Numbered from the stretch's first letter, positions 1 through 5,757 are shown. The stretch: DNA of 5,951 nt from Helicobacter_B zhangjianzhongii (GCF_030249855.1 NZ_JANURN010000019.1:1-5951), one strand, 5' to 3'. Numbers and translations are program-made. Notes: a model not told the origin generated them from the letters alone.

Positions 1-18
1 ATCCATTCTTACCCCTTT

Positions 19-24
19 TATAAA
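19..24 (+). promoter_or_regulatory. Candidate -10 box of the giant gene
   Basis: The hexamer TATAAA sits about 48 bases before the start codon in an A/T-rich stretch. Campylobacterota housekeeping promoters rely mainly on the -10 box and have a weak or absent -35 box, so this is a plausible promoter, with transcription starting near positions 30-33. The region that would hold a -35 element lies outside the window. If this is the only promoter, the left arm of the inverted repeat at 7-17 would not be in the mRNA. Confidence 0.35.
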
Positions 25-61
25 AACGCCCAAGATTCTACCATAGTAGGATTTTTAAACT

Positions 62-67
62 AAGGGG
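62..67 (+). promoter_or_regulatory. Shine-Dalgarno sequence of the giant gene
   Basis: AAGGGG lies four bases before the ATG at 72. The reading frame upstream holds a stop (TAA at 21-23) and no other ATG, so this site fixes the start at 72. Confidence 0.75.
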
Positions 68-71
68 TAAG

Positions 72-3000
72 ATGTATTGCCTAGAGAAGCTGCAAAGAGA
101 GCTAGCCTACTTTTTTGATATGGATTTGCGCGAGCTGCCACGCGTGCAAGACCTGCTTAAACAAAAAGGCTACACCCAAATCCAAAAAGGCGATGAGATT
201 ATAAAGCTAGAGCCTAGCACCCCAAACCAAAAGACACCCTACACCGACACGCAAGGACACACACACCAAATCCCAGCCGACATCGCGCAAAAATGGCTAG
301 AGACCTTTGGGCTTAAAGACTTGCAAGAATCCTACACGCCACAATTTAGCGAGCAAGTAGCACAAGCCCTAGAGCCGATCTTGCAAGGCGAGCAGATAAC
401 TTTAAGCGCAAATAGTTTAGTGAAGCTAATCCAGCGCGATAGAGCGGAGTTTTTACCCTATATCAAAGAGACTTTAGAGACACCAAACGCAGTGGTGAGA
501 CAAGTCGATGGGGCGATAATTTTTGCTAAAGACTATAGAGATGAAAAGCTAGGCAAGTTTTTTGCAAGTGTAAGTAAAAATGATAATGGCGAGTGGGTAA
601 TCTCTAGCAACGCGCCAAAGAATCTAAATAATTTGCAAAATAAAATTAAAGAGGGCGGAGAAGTTTTATACAGCGACTTGCCCGAGCTTCCAATAATCGC
701 TAAGCCCGATTTAACCGCTAAAGCGTTGAATAGCGAAGCAAATCTAAGCGACATTATACCACACACCGCGCAAGAAAAGCCCAAGTGGAGCAAAGCAGAC
801 CAAAAGGCGTGGAAAGCCGCAAAGCTCGCAGAGACAAGGGCAAAAGCACAAGAGCTACAAGCAAAGCTACAACCCATCTATGATGAAGTGCGCCCCATCA
901 TCATAGAAGCCCAAAACATAGCAAAGACCAAAAACCTAGAGAAAAACGCCGCCGCGAAAGAAAAATACGATGAGCTGCATAAAAAAGCACGCCAAATCGC
1001 AACCCCAAAGCTAGAGCAATTCTACCCAGAGCTAGAAAAGCACGGGCTAGAGACAAGCTTGAAAGACTTTTTTCACCACCCAGAAACAGCGCAGATACAA
1101 GTAACCCCTATGCAAAACAGCAACCTAAAGTGGAAAAACAAAGAGCGCGGCGAGCAAGGGCTAAAAGGCTCGGCAAAATACCGCGAGCAAGCCTTAGAAA
1201 AGCTTAGTGAAAAAAGCTATATCGATAGGCTAGAGCCAGCCACCAAAGCAGAGAATCCACTCACACAGCTACACGGCTTGAAATATGAGATACTAAAAGA
1301 CTTACACAAAGCAAAGCGTTACGCAAAGCAAGGCGGCACAAGCTATGAGACATACACACGCTACGCCAGCCGTGCAAGCGATGAGCTAGATATAATCGAG
1401 CAAGCCATAAGAGAGCTAAAAAATGCGATCGTGCCAAAGCCCAAGCGAGCAGAGCAGGTGCGAAGCAAGGTGCAAGACTTCATAAAATGGCGCGATGAAG
1501 TGCGCTTTGATGTAGATTATTTGCTAGGGCTTGAGAGTGATGGCACAAGGCACGCCCTAGAGTATCTGCGCGATCTCCCCACGCCTACCAAACACCACGC
1601 AAGCTTTGTCAAAGACTTGCAAGAGCAGATCCACAAGCACTTTGACACAGACCCTACACCACCGACACCGCCAAGCACACCCACGCCAGCAGACACGCCA
1701 AAAGTGGATTCTAGCGAGATAAAAGAATTAAGCACAAAAACCACAAGCAAACTCACTAAAGAACAACTAGAAGCCCTACCCCTAGCCACACCGCAAGAAT
1801 ATGGCGAGTTTTTAGAAAAAATCGCGCAAAAAGACTACCAAAACGCCCCAGAGATTCTAAAAATCGCAACACTAAATAACAACTTACAAGAGCTTATAAA
1901 CAACAATCACAGCGCAGGCGTTTTTATCACACGAGCTAGGGTAGGACACATCAGCGAAGCTAGAAAAAGCGAGTATGGGCAAGCACTAACACTAGAGGAG
2001 CAAAAGCAAATCCCAGAAGTCATAGCCCAAGCAAAAGAAGCCTACGCAGATGATAAAAGTGGCTTTATCATACCTTTTGCAGATAAAAATAATGGGGAAA
2101 AAATAAATCTCATCATACTTGATAGCGATAATAAAGGGAATTTTCTTATCACAGCAAAGAAAGTCAATAGCGCAGAACTTAGCAATCCAAAATACAAAAA
2201 ACTAGCAAGGGCAGGAGTCGAACCTGCTACCACTACTCCACCTCTAAAGACAGAGCAAAAGCCTACCGAAGCTATTTCACCTGCTAGCGATGAGATTATA
2301 CCACAACCCACGCCACAAAACTTTATAAAAGACTTTGAAACAAATAACCCAGACATAATTAAAACACTTAAAAATATCCAATCATTTGAGCCACTATATC
2401 ACTATAAAGAATCTATGAAGCTTTTAGAATCCTATGCTAGCCAAATCATAGCCACAGAACACCCACTTATAAAAGGCTATTTAAAAGAGCTAGAATTACA
2501 ATTTACAAACTACATACAAGCTCTGGCTAATCAAAGAATCACAGGAGGCTTTCTAGGCACGCACACATACAGCCAAGCCCAAGCGCATACCAACACTACA
2601 CAAAAATATTCACAAGCACTTAAAAATATGGACGATCTTATTAAAGCCGCACGCAAAAAAGACTACATTTTTAACACCCTAAACGCAAGTGATAACGCGC
2701 TAGTTTTTACCACCGCCACAAGCACAGGAGAGCCACGAGTAGCGATAAGACTAACTAGCCAAGATTATAAGCTACAAAAATCCCTAAAAAAGCTAAAAAT
2801 ATCCTATAACCCAAACTACAACCAATACCAAACCACCATAGAAAACTATCACGCGAGAAAAGAAGCAATACAAGATTTACTAGATTTACAACTACCAGAG
2901 ATTTCCAAAGCAGAGCAAGATAATATTAAACAACAAGCCAAAGCACATAGTAAAGCTTTGCATAAAACCAACCCTTTTGAACAAGCTATTGGTGATAATG

Positions 3001-5615
3001 TAGAGAAAACCGCTAAGACAGCACCCGCTAGCGATTCTACTAAAGGGGTGGATCTCTCTTTAAACTCTAGCGAGATTATGCCACCTACCACACAAACACC
3101 CACCACACAAAAAGGGCTTTTTGATGAAGCGGATTCTAGTGCTACCACCCCGCCACAAAAAGAGCCCACGCAAAAAGGGAAAACAGATTTTAATATGCTA
3201 GTGCTAGAGTCGTGGAGCAAAGACAACGAATACCTTAGAGATATACTTGATTTTATAAAAGCAAATCCACTAGCGCAAAAAATCGACTCACAATTAACTG
3301 AAAAATGGGGATATGATAGCGATGTGCCACCTTTGGTAGTATTTGATAGTGCTTTATTGCTGAAAGATAAAGAAGCGTTTTTGCAGACAAAAGACCCACT
3401 TACCCCTAAACAAATGCAACGCTTTAGAGAAAAGGCGGAAAGACATTTTGCAGTGGCTCAAAAATATGGGCTAGATCTTGATGGATTTTATGATTTTGCT
3501 AGGGAGTGGAGAAAAGTAGTCAATAACTACCAAAATTATGGACATACTAACAGAAAAAAGATAGAGACTAGCCTAGATTCTAGCACGCCCACACCGCAAG
3601 CAACACCAAAAGCGGATTCTACCCCAAAGGCACTCACCCCCCAAGAAGCCACGAAGCTACTAGAATCAAAGCAAGGTGCGAGACTACCGCAGGAGCTTGA
3701 TATACAAAGCTTTCTAAAAAGCCTTGAAAGCGTGGAAAATAAAGAAAACTTCATCGCGCATTTACAGAAAAAAGGCGATGCCCAAAGCAGACTAGCCTAC
3801 TTGCACATCGTAGAGCCGACCCTGAAGCACCCAGACATAGAGCTGACAAAAGGCGAGCGAAAAACAAAGATCAAGGTATTTAACGATGGGGAGAATTTTT
3901 ATAGCTTTTTGATAGCGGATTTCCAGGATAAAAGACTCTTTACATTTTTGCCCAAAGCACGCAAGGGATATATAGAATCAAAGATAAAAAACGCTGACCT
4001 TATCCATACTTTTACCAGCCAAGCAAGTAAAGACCAAGAGCCGAATGGACTTGCAAGGGAGAGTATAGCACAAGATTTGCAAGACACGCCAAAAGTGGAT
4101 TCTAACGCCTTGCTAAAATCCGCGATGAAAAAGTTTGCCTACGATGAGAAAAAGGCAAAAGACTTGCTAGAGTGGCATAAAGACTCAAGCCCCTTGACAA
4201 AAGATGAAAACGGACTGCCGAAGGTGTTTTATCACGGCACAAGTAGCGACAAGGTCTTTGAAGTATTTAATAAAGACAAAATCCACTCTGGCTATGGATT
4301 TTGGTTTGGAGATGATATAGCAGATAGAGCTGTGAAAGAAAACACCACAGGCAAAGCCCCTATCATCAAAGCATTTTTACAAATGAAAAAGCCCTTTATA
4401 TTTTCAAATCAAGGCATTACCGCCCAAAACATAGATGAATATGCTTATATCACAGGAATTTCAAAAAAGAGAATCACAGAACTTTATGAAGCCAAAGAGG
4501 CGTTTAATACTTTAGAAAAAATGATACAAAGAGACACGCAGGCGGATTATGTATGGGCTGGGGCGGTAGATTATTTTGAGATTGAAAAAGGCGGCAAAGA
4601 GTTAAATATTTTTGATTATAGGCAGTTAGATTTAAGCGATCAAACTATTGCGTTTTTAGATCGTATGCGCACAAAAGGCATCACGGCACGGGGAATTGAT
4701 ATAAGCCCTACAAGACAATATGAAAGCGCACAAGAAGCTAGAGAGACCCTAGAGAGACTCAAAGAAAAGGGCTATGATTCTATGGTATATGCAAATAGTG
4801 AATTTGTAGTCTTTGACTCCAACCAAATAAAACACATAGAAAACAGGGGCGTAGAGAGTGAGAGTGGGCGGAAGTATTTTAATGACTCTAGTCCCAATAT
4901 CTTTCACAGCAATCCACACTTAGGAGCGGGACTACTAGGCGGGAGCGTGGCAGGAGTGGAGCAAGATGAAAATGGGCAGTGGAGATTTAGCCCCGAGAAG
5001 TTTGCCCTAGGACTACTCGGCAGCACAGCTGGGAGCAAGGCAGTATCTAGCGGCAAATACGCTATAATGCGCAGAATGGAAGCAAAGAAGCAAGATAAAA
5101 GACTTTATAATGTGTTTAAGGCGATAGATTCTAGCGCGAAGTATGGTAGCAAGATGAATCTAATCGGCAAGGAGAATCTAAACGCAGAAACACTAGCCTA
5201 CGCACTAGCGAGAAATAAACGCTTTGCAATCAATAAGCTTGATGAAAAAGTCGCAAAAGAATTGGGCTTCAAATATCCCCAAGATGTCCGCAGAAGCATA
5301 GACCCAAACAATGTCGCACATACACTTAATAGACACGGAGAGCAATCTAATTTAGTGAAATTTAGTGGTCAAAAGCCTGTAACGCTTGATGAAATAGCAA
5401 AATATCAAGACTATGCCGACAACGCAACACATAAAGGCATAAGTATAGGCAAACGCCAAGAGACAGCAAGCATAAGCGCAAGACAGCTAGATGGAGAATT
5501 TTATGTCGTGGTAGAGCAGATACAAAAGGGACGGAACGAGCTGGGATTTAAAACAATGTATTTTGAGAGAGGAATTTTAGATGATGAGAAGTTTAATAAA
5601 CTGCTAAAAAAATAA
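72..5615 (+). CDS. Giant polyvalent protein with BECR nuclease-like modules and an ADP-ribosyltransferase domain
   Basis: This 1847-residue protein appears to be a multidomain effector of a mobile element. Seen in order: a BECR-type nuclease module (about 110-205), a long charged helical segment (232-525), a possible second BECR-like module (576-711), two unassigned segments (about 755-980 and 1037-1168), another BECR-like module (1189-1311), an ADP-ribosyltransferase-like domain (1382-1592), a Gly-rich hydrophobic stretch (1615-1658), and a C-terminal BECR module (about 1735-1847). The pieces are joined by Pro/Thr/Ser linkers with recurring DTPKVDS, DSS and EIxP motifs. Known of the family: polyvalent proteins of phages and conjugative elements string together such domains and are believed to enter the recipient cell with the DNA. 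No signal peptide or convincing membrane helix is visible, which fits cytoplasmic synthesis and delivery by a virion or conjugation machine. The start is supported by AAGGGG four bases upstream. The exact function is unproven; domain calls rest on remembered family patterns, not searches. Confidence 0.9.
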   Translation: MYCLEKLQRELAYFFDMDLRELPRVQDLLKQKGYTQIQKGDEIIKLEPSTPNQKTPYTDTQGHTHQIPADIAQKWLETFGLKDLQESYTPQFSEQVAQALEPILQGEQITLSANSLVKLIQRDRAEFLPYIKETLETPNAVVRQVDGAIIFAKDYRDEKLGKFFASVSKNDNGEWVISSNAPKNLNNLQNKIKEGGEVLYSDLPELPIIAKPDLTAKALNSEANLSDIIPHTAQEKPKWSKADQKAWKAAKLAETRAKAQELQAKLQPIYDEVRPIIIEAQNIAKTKNLEKNAAAKEKYDELHKKARQIATPKLEQFYPELEKHGLETSLKDFFHHPETAQIQVTPMQNSNLKWKNKERGEQGLKGSAKYREQALEKLSEKSYIDRLEPATKAENPLTQLHGLKYEILKDLHKAKRYAKQGGTSYETYTRYASRASDELDIIEQAIRELKNAIVPKPKRAEQVRSKVQDFIKWRDEVRFDVDYLLGLESDGTRHALEYLRDLPTPTKHHASFVKDLQEQIHKHFDTDPTPPTPPSTPTPADTPKVDSSEIKELSTKTTSKLTKEQLEALPLATPQEYGEFLEKIAQKDYQNAPEILKIATLNNNLQELINNNHSAGVFITRARVGHISEARKSEYGQALTLEEQKQIPEVIAQAKEAYADDKSGFIIPFADKNNGEKINLIILDSDNKGNFLITAKKVNSAELSNPKYKKLARAGVEPATTTPPLKTEQKPTEAISPASDEIIPQPTPQNFIKDFETNNPDIIKTLKNIQSFEPLYHYKESMKLLESYASQIIATEHPLIKGYLKELELQFTNYIQALANQRITGGFLGTHTYSQAQAHTNTTQKYSQALKNMDDLIKAARKKDYIFNTLNASDNALVFTTATSTGEPRVAIRLTSQDYKLQKSLKKLKISYNPNYNQYQTTIENYHARKEAIQDLLDLQLPEISKAEQDNIKQQAKAHSKALHKTNPFEQAIGDNVEKTAKTAPASDSTKGVDLSLNSSEIMPPTTQTPTTQKGLFDEADSSATTPPQKEPTQKGKTDFNMLVLESWSKDNEYLRDILDFIKANPLAQKIDSQLTEKWGYDSDVPPLVVFDSALLLKDKEAFLQTKDPLTPKQMQRFREKAERHFAVAQKYGLDLDGFYDFAREWRKVVNNYQNYGHTNRKKIETSLDSSTPTPQATPKADSTPKALTPQEATKLLESKQGARLPQELDIQSFLKSLESVENKENFIAHLQKKGDAQSRLAYLHIVEPTLKHPDIELTKGERKTKIKVFNDGENFYSFLIADFQDKRLFTFLPKARKGYIESKIKNADLIHTFTSQASKDQEPNGLARESIAQDLQDTPKVDSNALLKSAMKKFAYDEKKAKDLLEWHKDSSPLTKDENGLPKVFYHGTSSDKVFEVFNKDKIHSGYGFWFGDDIADRAVKENTTGKAPIIKAFLQMKKPFIFSNQGITAQNIDEYAYITGISKKRITELYEAKEAFNTLEKMIQRDTQADYVWAGAVDYFEIEKGGKELNIFDYRQLDLSDQTIAFLDRMRTKGITARGIDISPTRQYESAQEARETLERLKEKGYDSMVYANSEFVVFDSNQIKHIENRGVESESGRKYFNDSSPNIFHSNPHLGAGLLGGSVAGVEQDENGQWRFSPEKFALGLLGSTAGSKAVSSGKYAIMRRMEAKKQDKRLYNVFKAIDSSAKYGSKMNLIGKENLNAETLAYALARNKRFAINKLDEKVAKELGFKYPQDVRRSIDPNNVAHTLNRHGEQSNLVKFSGQKPVTLDEIAKYQDYADNATHKGISIGKRQETASISARQLDGEFYVVVEQIQKGRNELGFKTMYFERGILDDEKFNKLLKK
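399..686 (+). other. Domain: N-terminal BECR-type (PBECR2-like) nuclease module
   Basis: Residues about 110-205. The pattern is a helical lead-in (RAEFLPYIKETLETP, 124-138), then beta strands with an Ile-Ile-Phe-Ala-Lys strand (149-153), a Phe-Phe-Ala-Ser-Val-Ser-Lys-Asn strand (163-170) and Trp-Val-Ile-Ser-Ser-Asn (175-180), then an Asn-rich turn and a Gly-Gly-x-Val-Leu-Tyr end (195-200). This arrangement resembles the phage barnase/EndoU/colicin E5-D/RelE-like nucleases found in polyvalent proteins. The Lys, Ser and Asn side chains on the strands are candidate active-site residues. If active, it would cut RNA, possibly tRNA or mRNA of the recipient. An inactive binding module is also possible. 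Confidence 0.6.
765..1646 (+). other. Segment: long charged helical region
   Basis: Residues about 232-525 are dominated by Lys, Glu, Ala, Leu and Gln in long runs without Gly or Pro, for example around residues 240-320 and 420-460, and look alpha-helical with coiled-coil tendency. I recognise no enzyme family here. It may be a spacer, an oligomerisation element or a packaging/transfer signal region. The DNA is the most GC-rich part of the gene: by direct count 53% in 1441-1500 and in 1561-1620. Confidence 0.5.
1644..1751 (+). other. Pro/Thr-rich interdomain linker
   Basis: Residues 525-560 begin with a low-complexity run of Pro, Thr and Ser and continue with DTPKVDSSEIKELS. It is almost certainly unstructured and separates the helical region from the next module. 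Comparable linkers lie near 716-752, 983-1035, 1166-1190 and 1334-1350, which is the main evidence that the protein is modular. Confidence 0.7.
1691..1713 (+). repeat. 23-bp direct repeat, copy 1
   Basis: The 23 bases here recur exactly at 4082-4104, about 2.4 kb away and in the same reading phase; they encode DTPKVDS (residues 541-547). Identity includes third codon positions, so a recent duplication, gene conversion or shared genomic repeat is more likely than protein selection alone. The two copies flank the segment from residue 548 to 1338, so recombination between them would delete that block in frame. Confidence 0.85.
1797..2204 (+). other. Domain: possible BECR-like module, middle copy
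   Basis: Residues about 576-711. A helical start is followed by ARVGHISEARKSEYG, then a Leu-Thr-x-x-Glu-Gln-x-x-Ile-Pro-Glu-Val-Ile helix, then strands Phe-Ile-Ile-Pro-Phe, Ile-Asn-Leu-Ile-Ile-Leu-Asp and Gly-Asn-Phe-Leu-Ile-Thr-Ala-Lys-Lys. A His-containing helix, a 'T-x-x-E-x-x-x-I-P' helix and three or four beta strands is the order expected of phage BECR nucleases, and parallels the C-terminal module. The similarity is of pattern only, so the call is tentative. Confidence 0.4.
2203..2227 (-). pseudogene. tRNA 3'-end-like fragment, antisense inside the giant gene
   Basis: On the minus strand, GCAGG TTCGACT CCTGC (2227 down to 2211) is a perfect five-base-pair T-stem with a seven-base loop matching the TTCGANT consensus. 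It is followed directly by seven bases CCTTGCT (2210-2204), in the place of an acceptor 3' strand, and an A in the discriminator position (2203). No matching D-arm, anticodon arm or fully paired acceptor 5' strand follows the standard spacing, although CTAGCAGG at 2287-2280 could pair with CCTTGCTAG (2210-2202) with one bulge. On the plus strand it is read in frame as ARAGVEPAT (712-720), a peptide typical of antisense tRNA translation. It lies in a linker, where a captured insert would be tolerated. Confidence 0.5.
3636..4004 (+). other. Domain: BECR-like module, third copy
   Basis: Residues about 1189-1311. It begins with LTPQEATKLLESKQG and a helical lead, then RLAYLHIVEPTLKHPD (1240-1255), which closely parallels residues 124-138 of the N-terminal module (Arg, Leu, Ile, Thr-Leu, Pro at matching places). 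Strands follow: Lys-Ile-Lys-Val-Phe (1266-1270), Phe-Tyr-Ser-Phe-Leu-Ile-Ala (1276-1282), Leu-Phe-Thr-Phe-Leu-Pro (1289-1294), then Lys-x-x-Lys-Gly-Tyr-Ile and Ala-Asp-Leu-Ile. It looks like a PBECR2-type fold. The Ser-x-x-Lys-Asn and Ser-Ser-Asn positions of the first copy are not kept, so it may be inactive or differ in specificity. Confidence 0.5.
4082..4104 (+). repeat. 23-bp direct repeat, copy 2
   Basis: Exact copy of 1691-1713, encoding DTPKVDS at residues 1338-1344, just before the ADP-ribosyltransferase module. A related shorter version (ACACCAAAAGCGGATTCTA, 3603-3621, encoding TPKADS) precedes the third nuclease-like module, so related sequence stands at several module boundaries. 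Confidence 0.85.
4215..4847 (+). other. Domain: ADP-ribosyltransferase of the polyvalent-protein type
   Basis: Residues about 1382-1592. It opens with LPKVFYHGTSSDKVFEVFN (His1388 in the Tyr-His-Gly-Thr motif), continues with a Gly-Tyr-Gly-Phe-Trp-Phe-Gly strand (1407-1413) and an Ala-rich helix, and closes with KGYDSMVYANSEFVVFD and NQIKHIEN (1566-1591). The order 'FYHGT ... FWF ... GYDxxxY ... vVFDxNQIK' is that of ART-PolyVal domains, which transfer ADP-ribose from NAD to a target. His1388 would be the first catalytic position and Glu1577 a candidate for the acidic one. The target is unknown; in phages, related enzymes modify host RNA polymerase or other proteins. An insertion of roughly 100 residues between the strands makes this copy longer than minimal ones. 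Confidence 0.75.
4914..5045 (+). other. Segment: Gly-rich hydrophobic stretches
   Basis: Residues about 1615-1658 contain two Gly/Ala/Leu-rich runs, HLGAGLLGGSVAGV (1616-1629) and FALGLLGSTAGSKAV (1644-1658), separated by an acidic loop. The runs are too short and Gly-rich for confident membrane helices, but they could associate with or insert into membranes. Similar stretches follow nuclease or ART modules in other phage polyvalent proteins as I remember them. A role in translocation into the recipient cell is only a guess. Confidence 0.4.
5274..5612 (+). other. Domain: C-terminal BECR (PBECR3/DUF3519-like) nuclease
   Basis: Residues about 1735-1847. The pattern is Ile-Asp-Pro-Asn-Asn-Val-Ala-His-Thr-Leu-Asn-Arg-His-Gly (1743-1756), then Gln-Lys-Pro-Val-Thr-Leu-Asp-Glu-Ile (1767-1775), a strand Gly-Glu-Phe-Tyr-Val-Val-Val-Glu-Gln-Ile (1808-1817), and a final Lys-Gly-Arg-Asn-Glu-Leu-Gly-Phe-Lys-Thr-Met-Tyr (1819-1830). 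This is the hallmark order of phage barnase/colicin E5-like RNases. His1750, His1755, Arg1821 and the Thr-Met-Tyr strand are candidate active-site elements. Being C-terminal it is placed like a toxin tip and is the best-preserved nuclease module of the protein. Confidence 0.65.
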
Positions 5616-5703
5616 AAGAGTATTGAACGCTTAAGGCATAGCCCGCAAGTCGCCTTAGTTATGAGCTAAGACTTGCTTAGATAAGATTCTATCAATACTC
5701 TTT
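5615..5703 (+). ncRNA. Candidate structured RNA or DNA element: 12-bp stem enclosing a pseudoknot
   Basis: Bases 5615-5626 (AAAGAGTATTGA) pair perfectly with 5692-5703. Inside, 5631-5637 pairs with 5652-5658 (seven pairs, one G-U), and the loop bases 5645-5651 (GCAAGTC) pair perfectly with 5670-5676 (GACTTGC). The two inner helices abut with no spacer, the layout of an H-type pseudoknot. A competing fold keeps the second helix and extends it by TTAG/CTAA (5655-5658 with 5666-5669). No T-run follows, so it is not an ordinary terminator. I do not recognise a known riboswitch or ribozyme core. It may be a 3'UTR element, a cis-regulator of the methyltransferase gene, or a recombination or transfer site read as folded single-stranded DNA. 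Confidence 0.5.
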
Positions 5704-5710
5704 GGTCGCA

Positions 5711-5727
5711 ATTCTACCCCCTAGAAT
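5711..5727 (+). repeat. Palindromic hairpin with a C5 loop
   Basis: ATTCTA-CCCCC-TAGAAT forms a six-base-pair stem around five C's. Its right arm is shared with a nine-base repeat, TAGAATCTT (5722-5730), that is the exact reverse complement of AAGATTCTA (5683-5691). The arms therefore have two mutually exclusive partners, and the longer pairing would cross the 12-bp stem of the preceding element. It could act as a switch or a protein site; no T-tract follows immediately, so it is a poor terminator. Confidence 0.45.
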
Positions 5728-5740
5728 CTTAACCCCAGCT

Positions 5741-5751
5741 TTACCCCTTTT
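5741..5751 (+). promoter_or_regulatory. Motif TTACCCCTTTT shared with the leader of the giant gene
   Basis: The same 11 bases occur at 9-19. Copy one starts 63 bases before the ATG of the giant gene, and this copy 59 bases before the ATG of the methyltransferase gene. Equal placement suggests a shared operator or regulatory RNA arm; its CCCTT can pair with the AAGGG ribosome-binding site downstream. Confidence 0.35.
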
Positions 5752-5757
5752 TGTGTG

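Larger units (their letters stand above)
7..72 (+). promoter_or_regulatory. Nested inverted repeats in the leader covering the ribosome-binding site
   Basis: TCTTACCCCTT at 7-17 is the exact reverse complement of AAGGGGTAAGA at 62-72, an 11-bp arm pair that includes the Shine-Dalgarno sequence and the A of the start codon, with 44 bases between. Inside lies a second hairpin, 32-41 with 46-55 around loop CATA (10 pairs, two of them G-T). In RNA the outer stem would bury the ribosome-binding site, suggesting translational control, provided transcription begins upstream of position 7. Otherwise the repeat could act as a DNA operator, or have no function. Confidence 0.45.

Noticed and set aside
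2203..2290. A complete minus-strand tRNA gene
   Set aside because: Only the T-arm and acceptor 3' half fit. A GCTTCGGTAGGC stretch looks D-arm-like, but a proper 7-bp acceptor stem and a 5+7 anticodon arm cannot be placed at standard spacing.
533..4087. Several open reading frames of 60-125 codons on the minus strand inside the giant gene
   Set aside because: They are Ser/Cys/Val/Leu-rich mirror frames of the Lys/Glu-rich coding strand, lack ribosome-binding sites in convincing positions and resemble no protein family.
4917..5045. Transmembrane helices in the Gly-rich part of the giant protein
   Set aside because: Each hydrophobic run is only about 14-15 residues and interrupted by Gly, Ser and charged residues, so no confident membrane span can be called.
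5654..5670. Minus-strand CTTAG-CTCATAA-CTAAG, resembling a tRNA anticodon arm with CAT
   Set aside because: No D-arm, T-arm or suitable acceptor surrounds it, and the bases are better explained by the hairpin or pseudoknot in this element.
5615..5703. Intrinsic terminator of the giant gene
   Set aside because: The stem is long and A/T-rich, has a 65-base interior and is followed by GGTCGC, not a T-tract.
5615..5703. Hammerhead, twister, HDV-like ribozyme or integron attC site
   Set aside because: The conserved core bases of these elements are not present; the resemblance is limited to having stems and a pseudoknot.
5717..5747. C-runs that could give a G-quadruplex on the minus strand
   Set aside because: Only three runs of four or more G occur with acceptable spacing; a fourth is missing.
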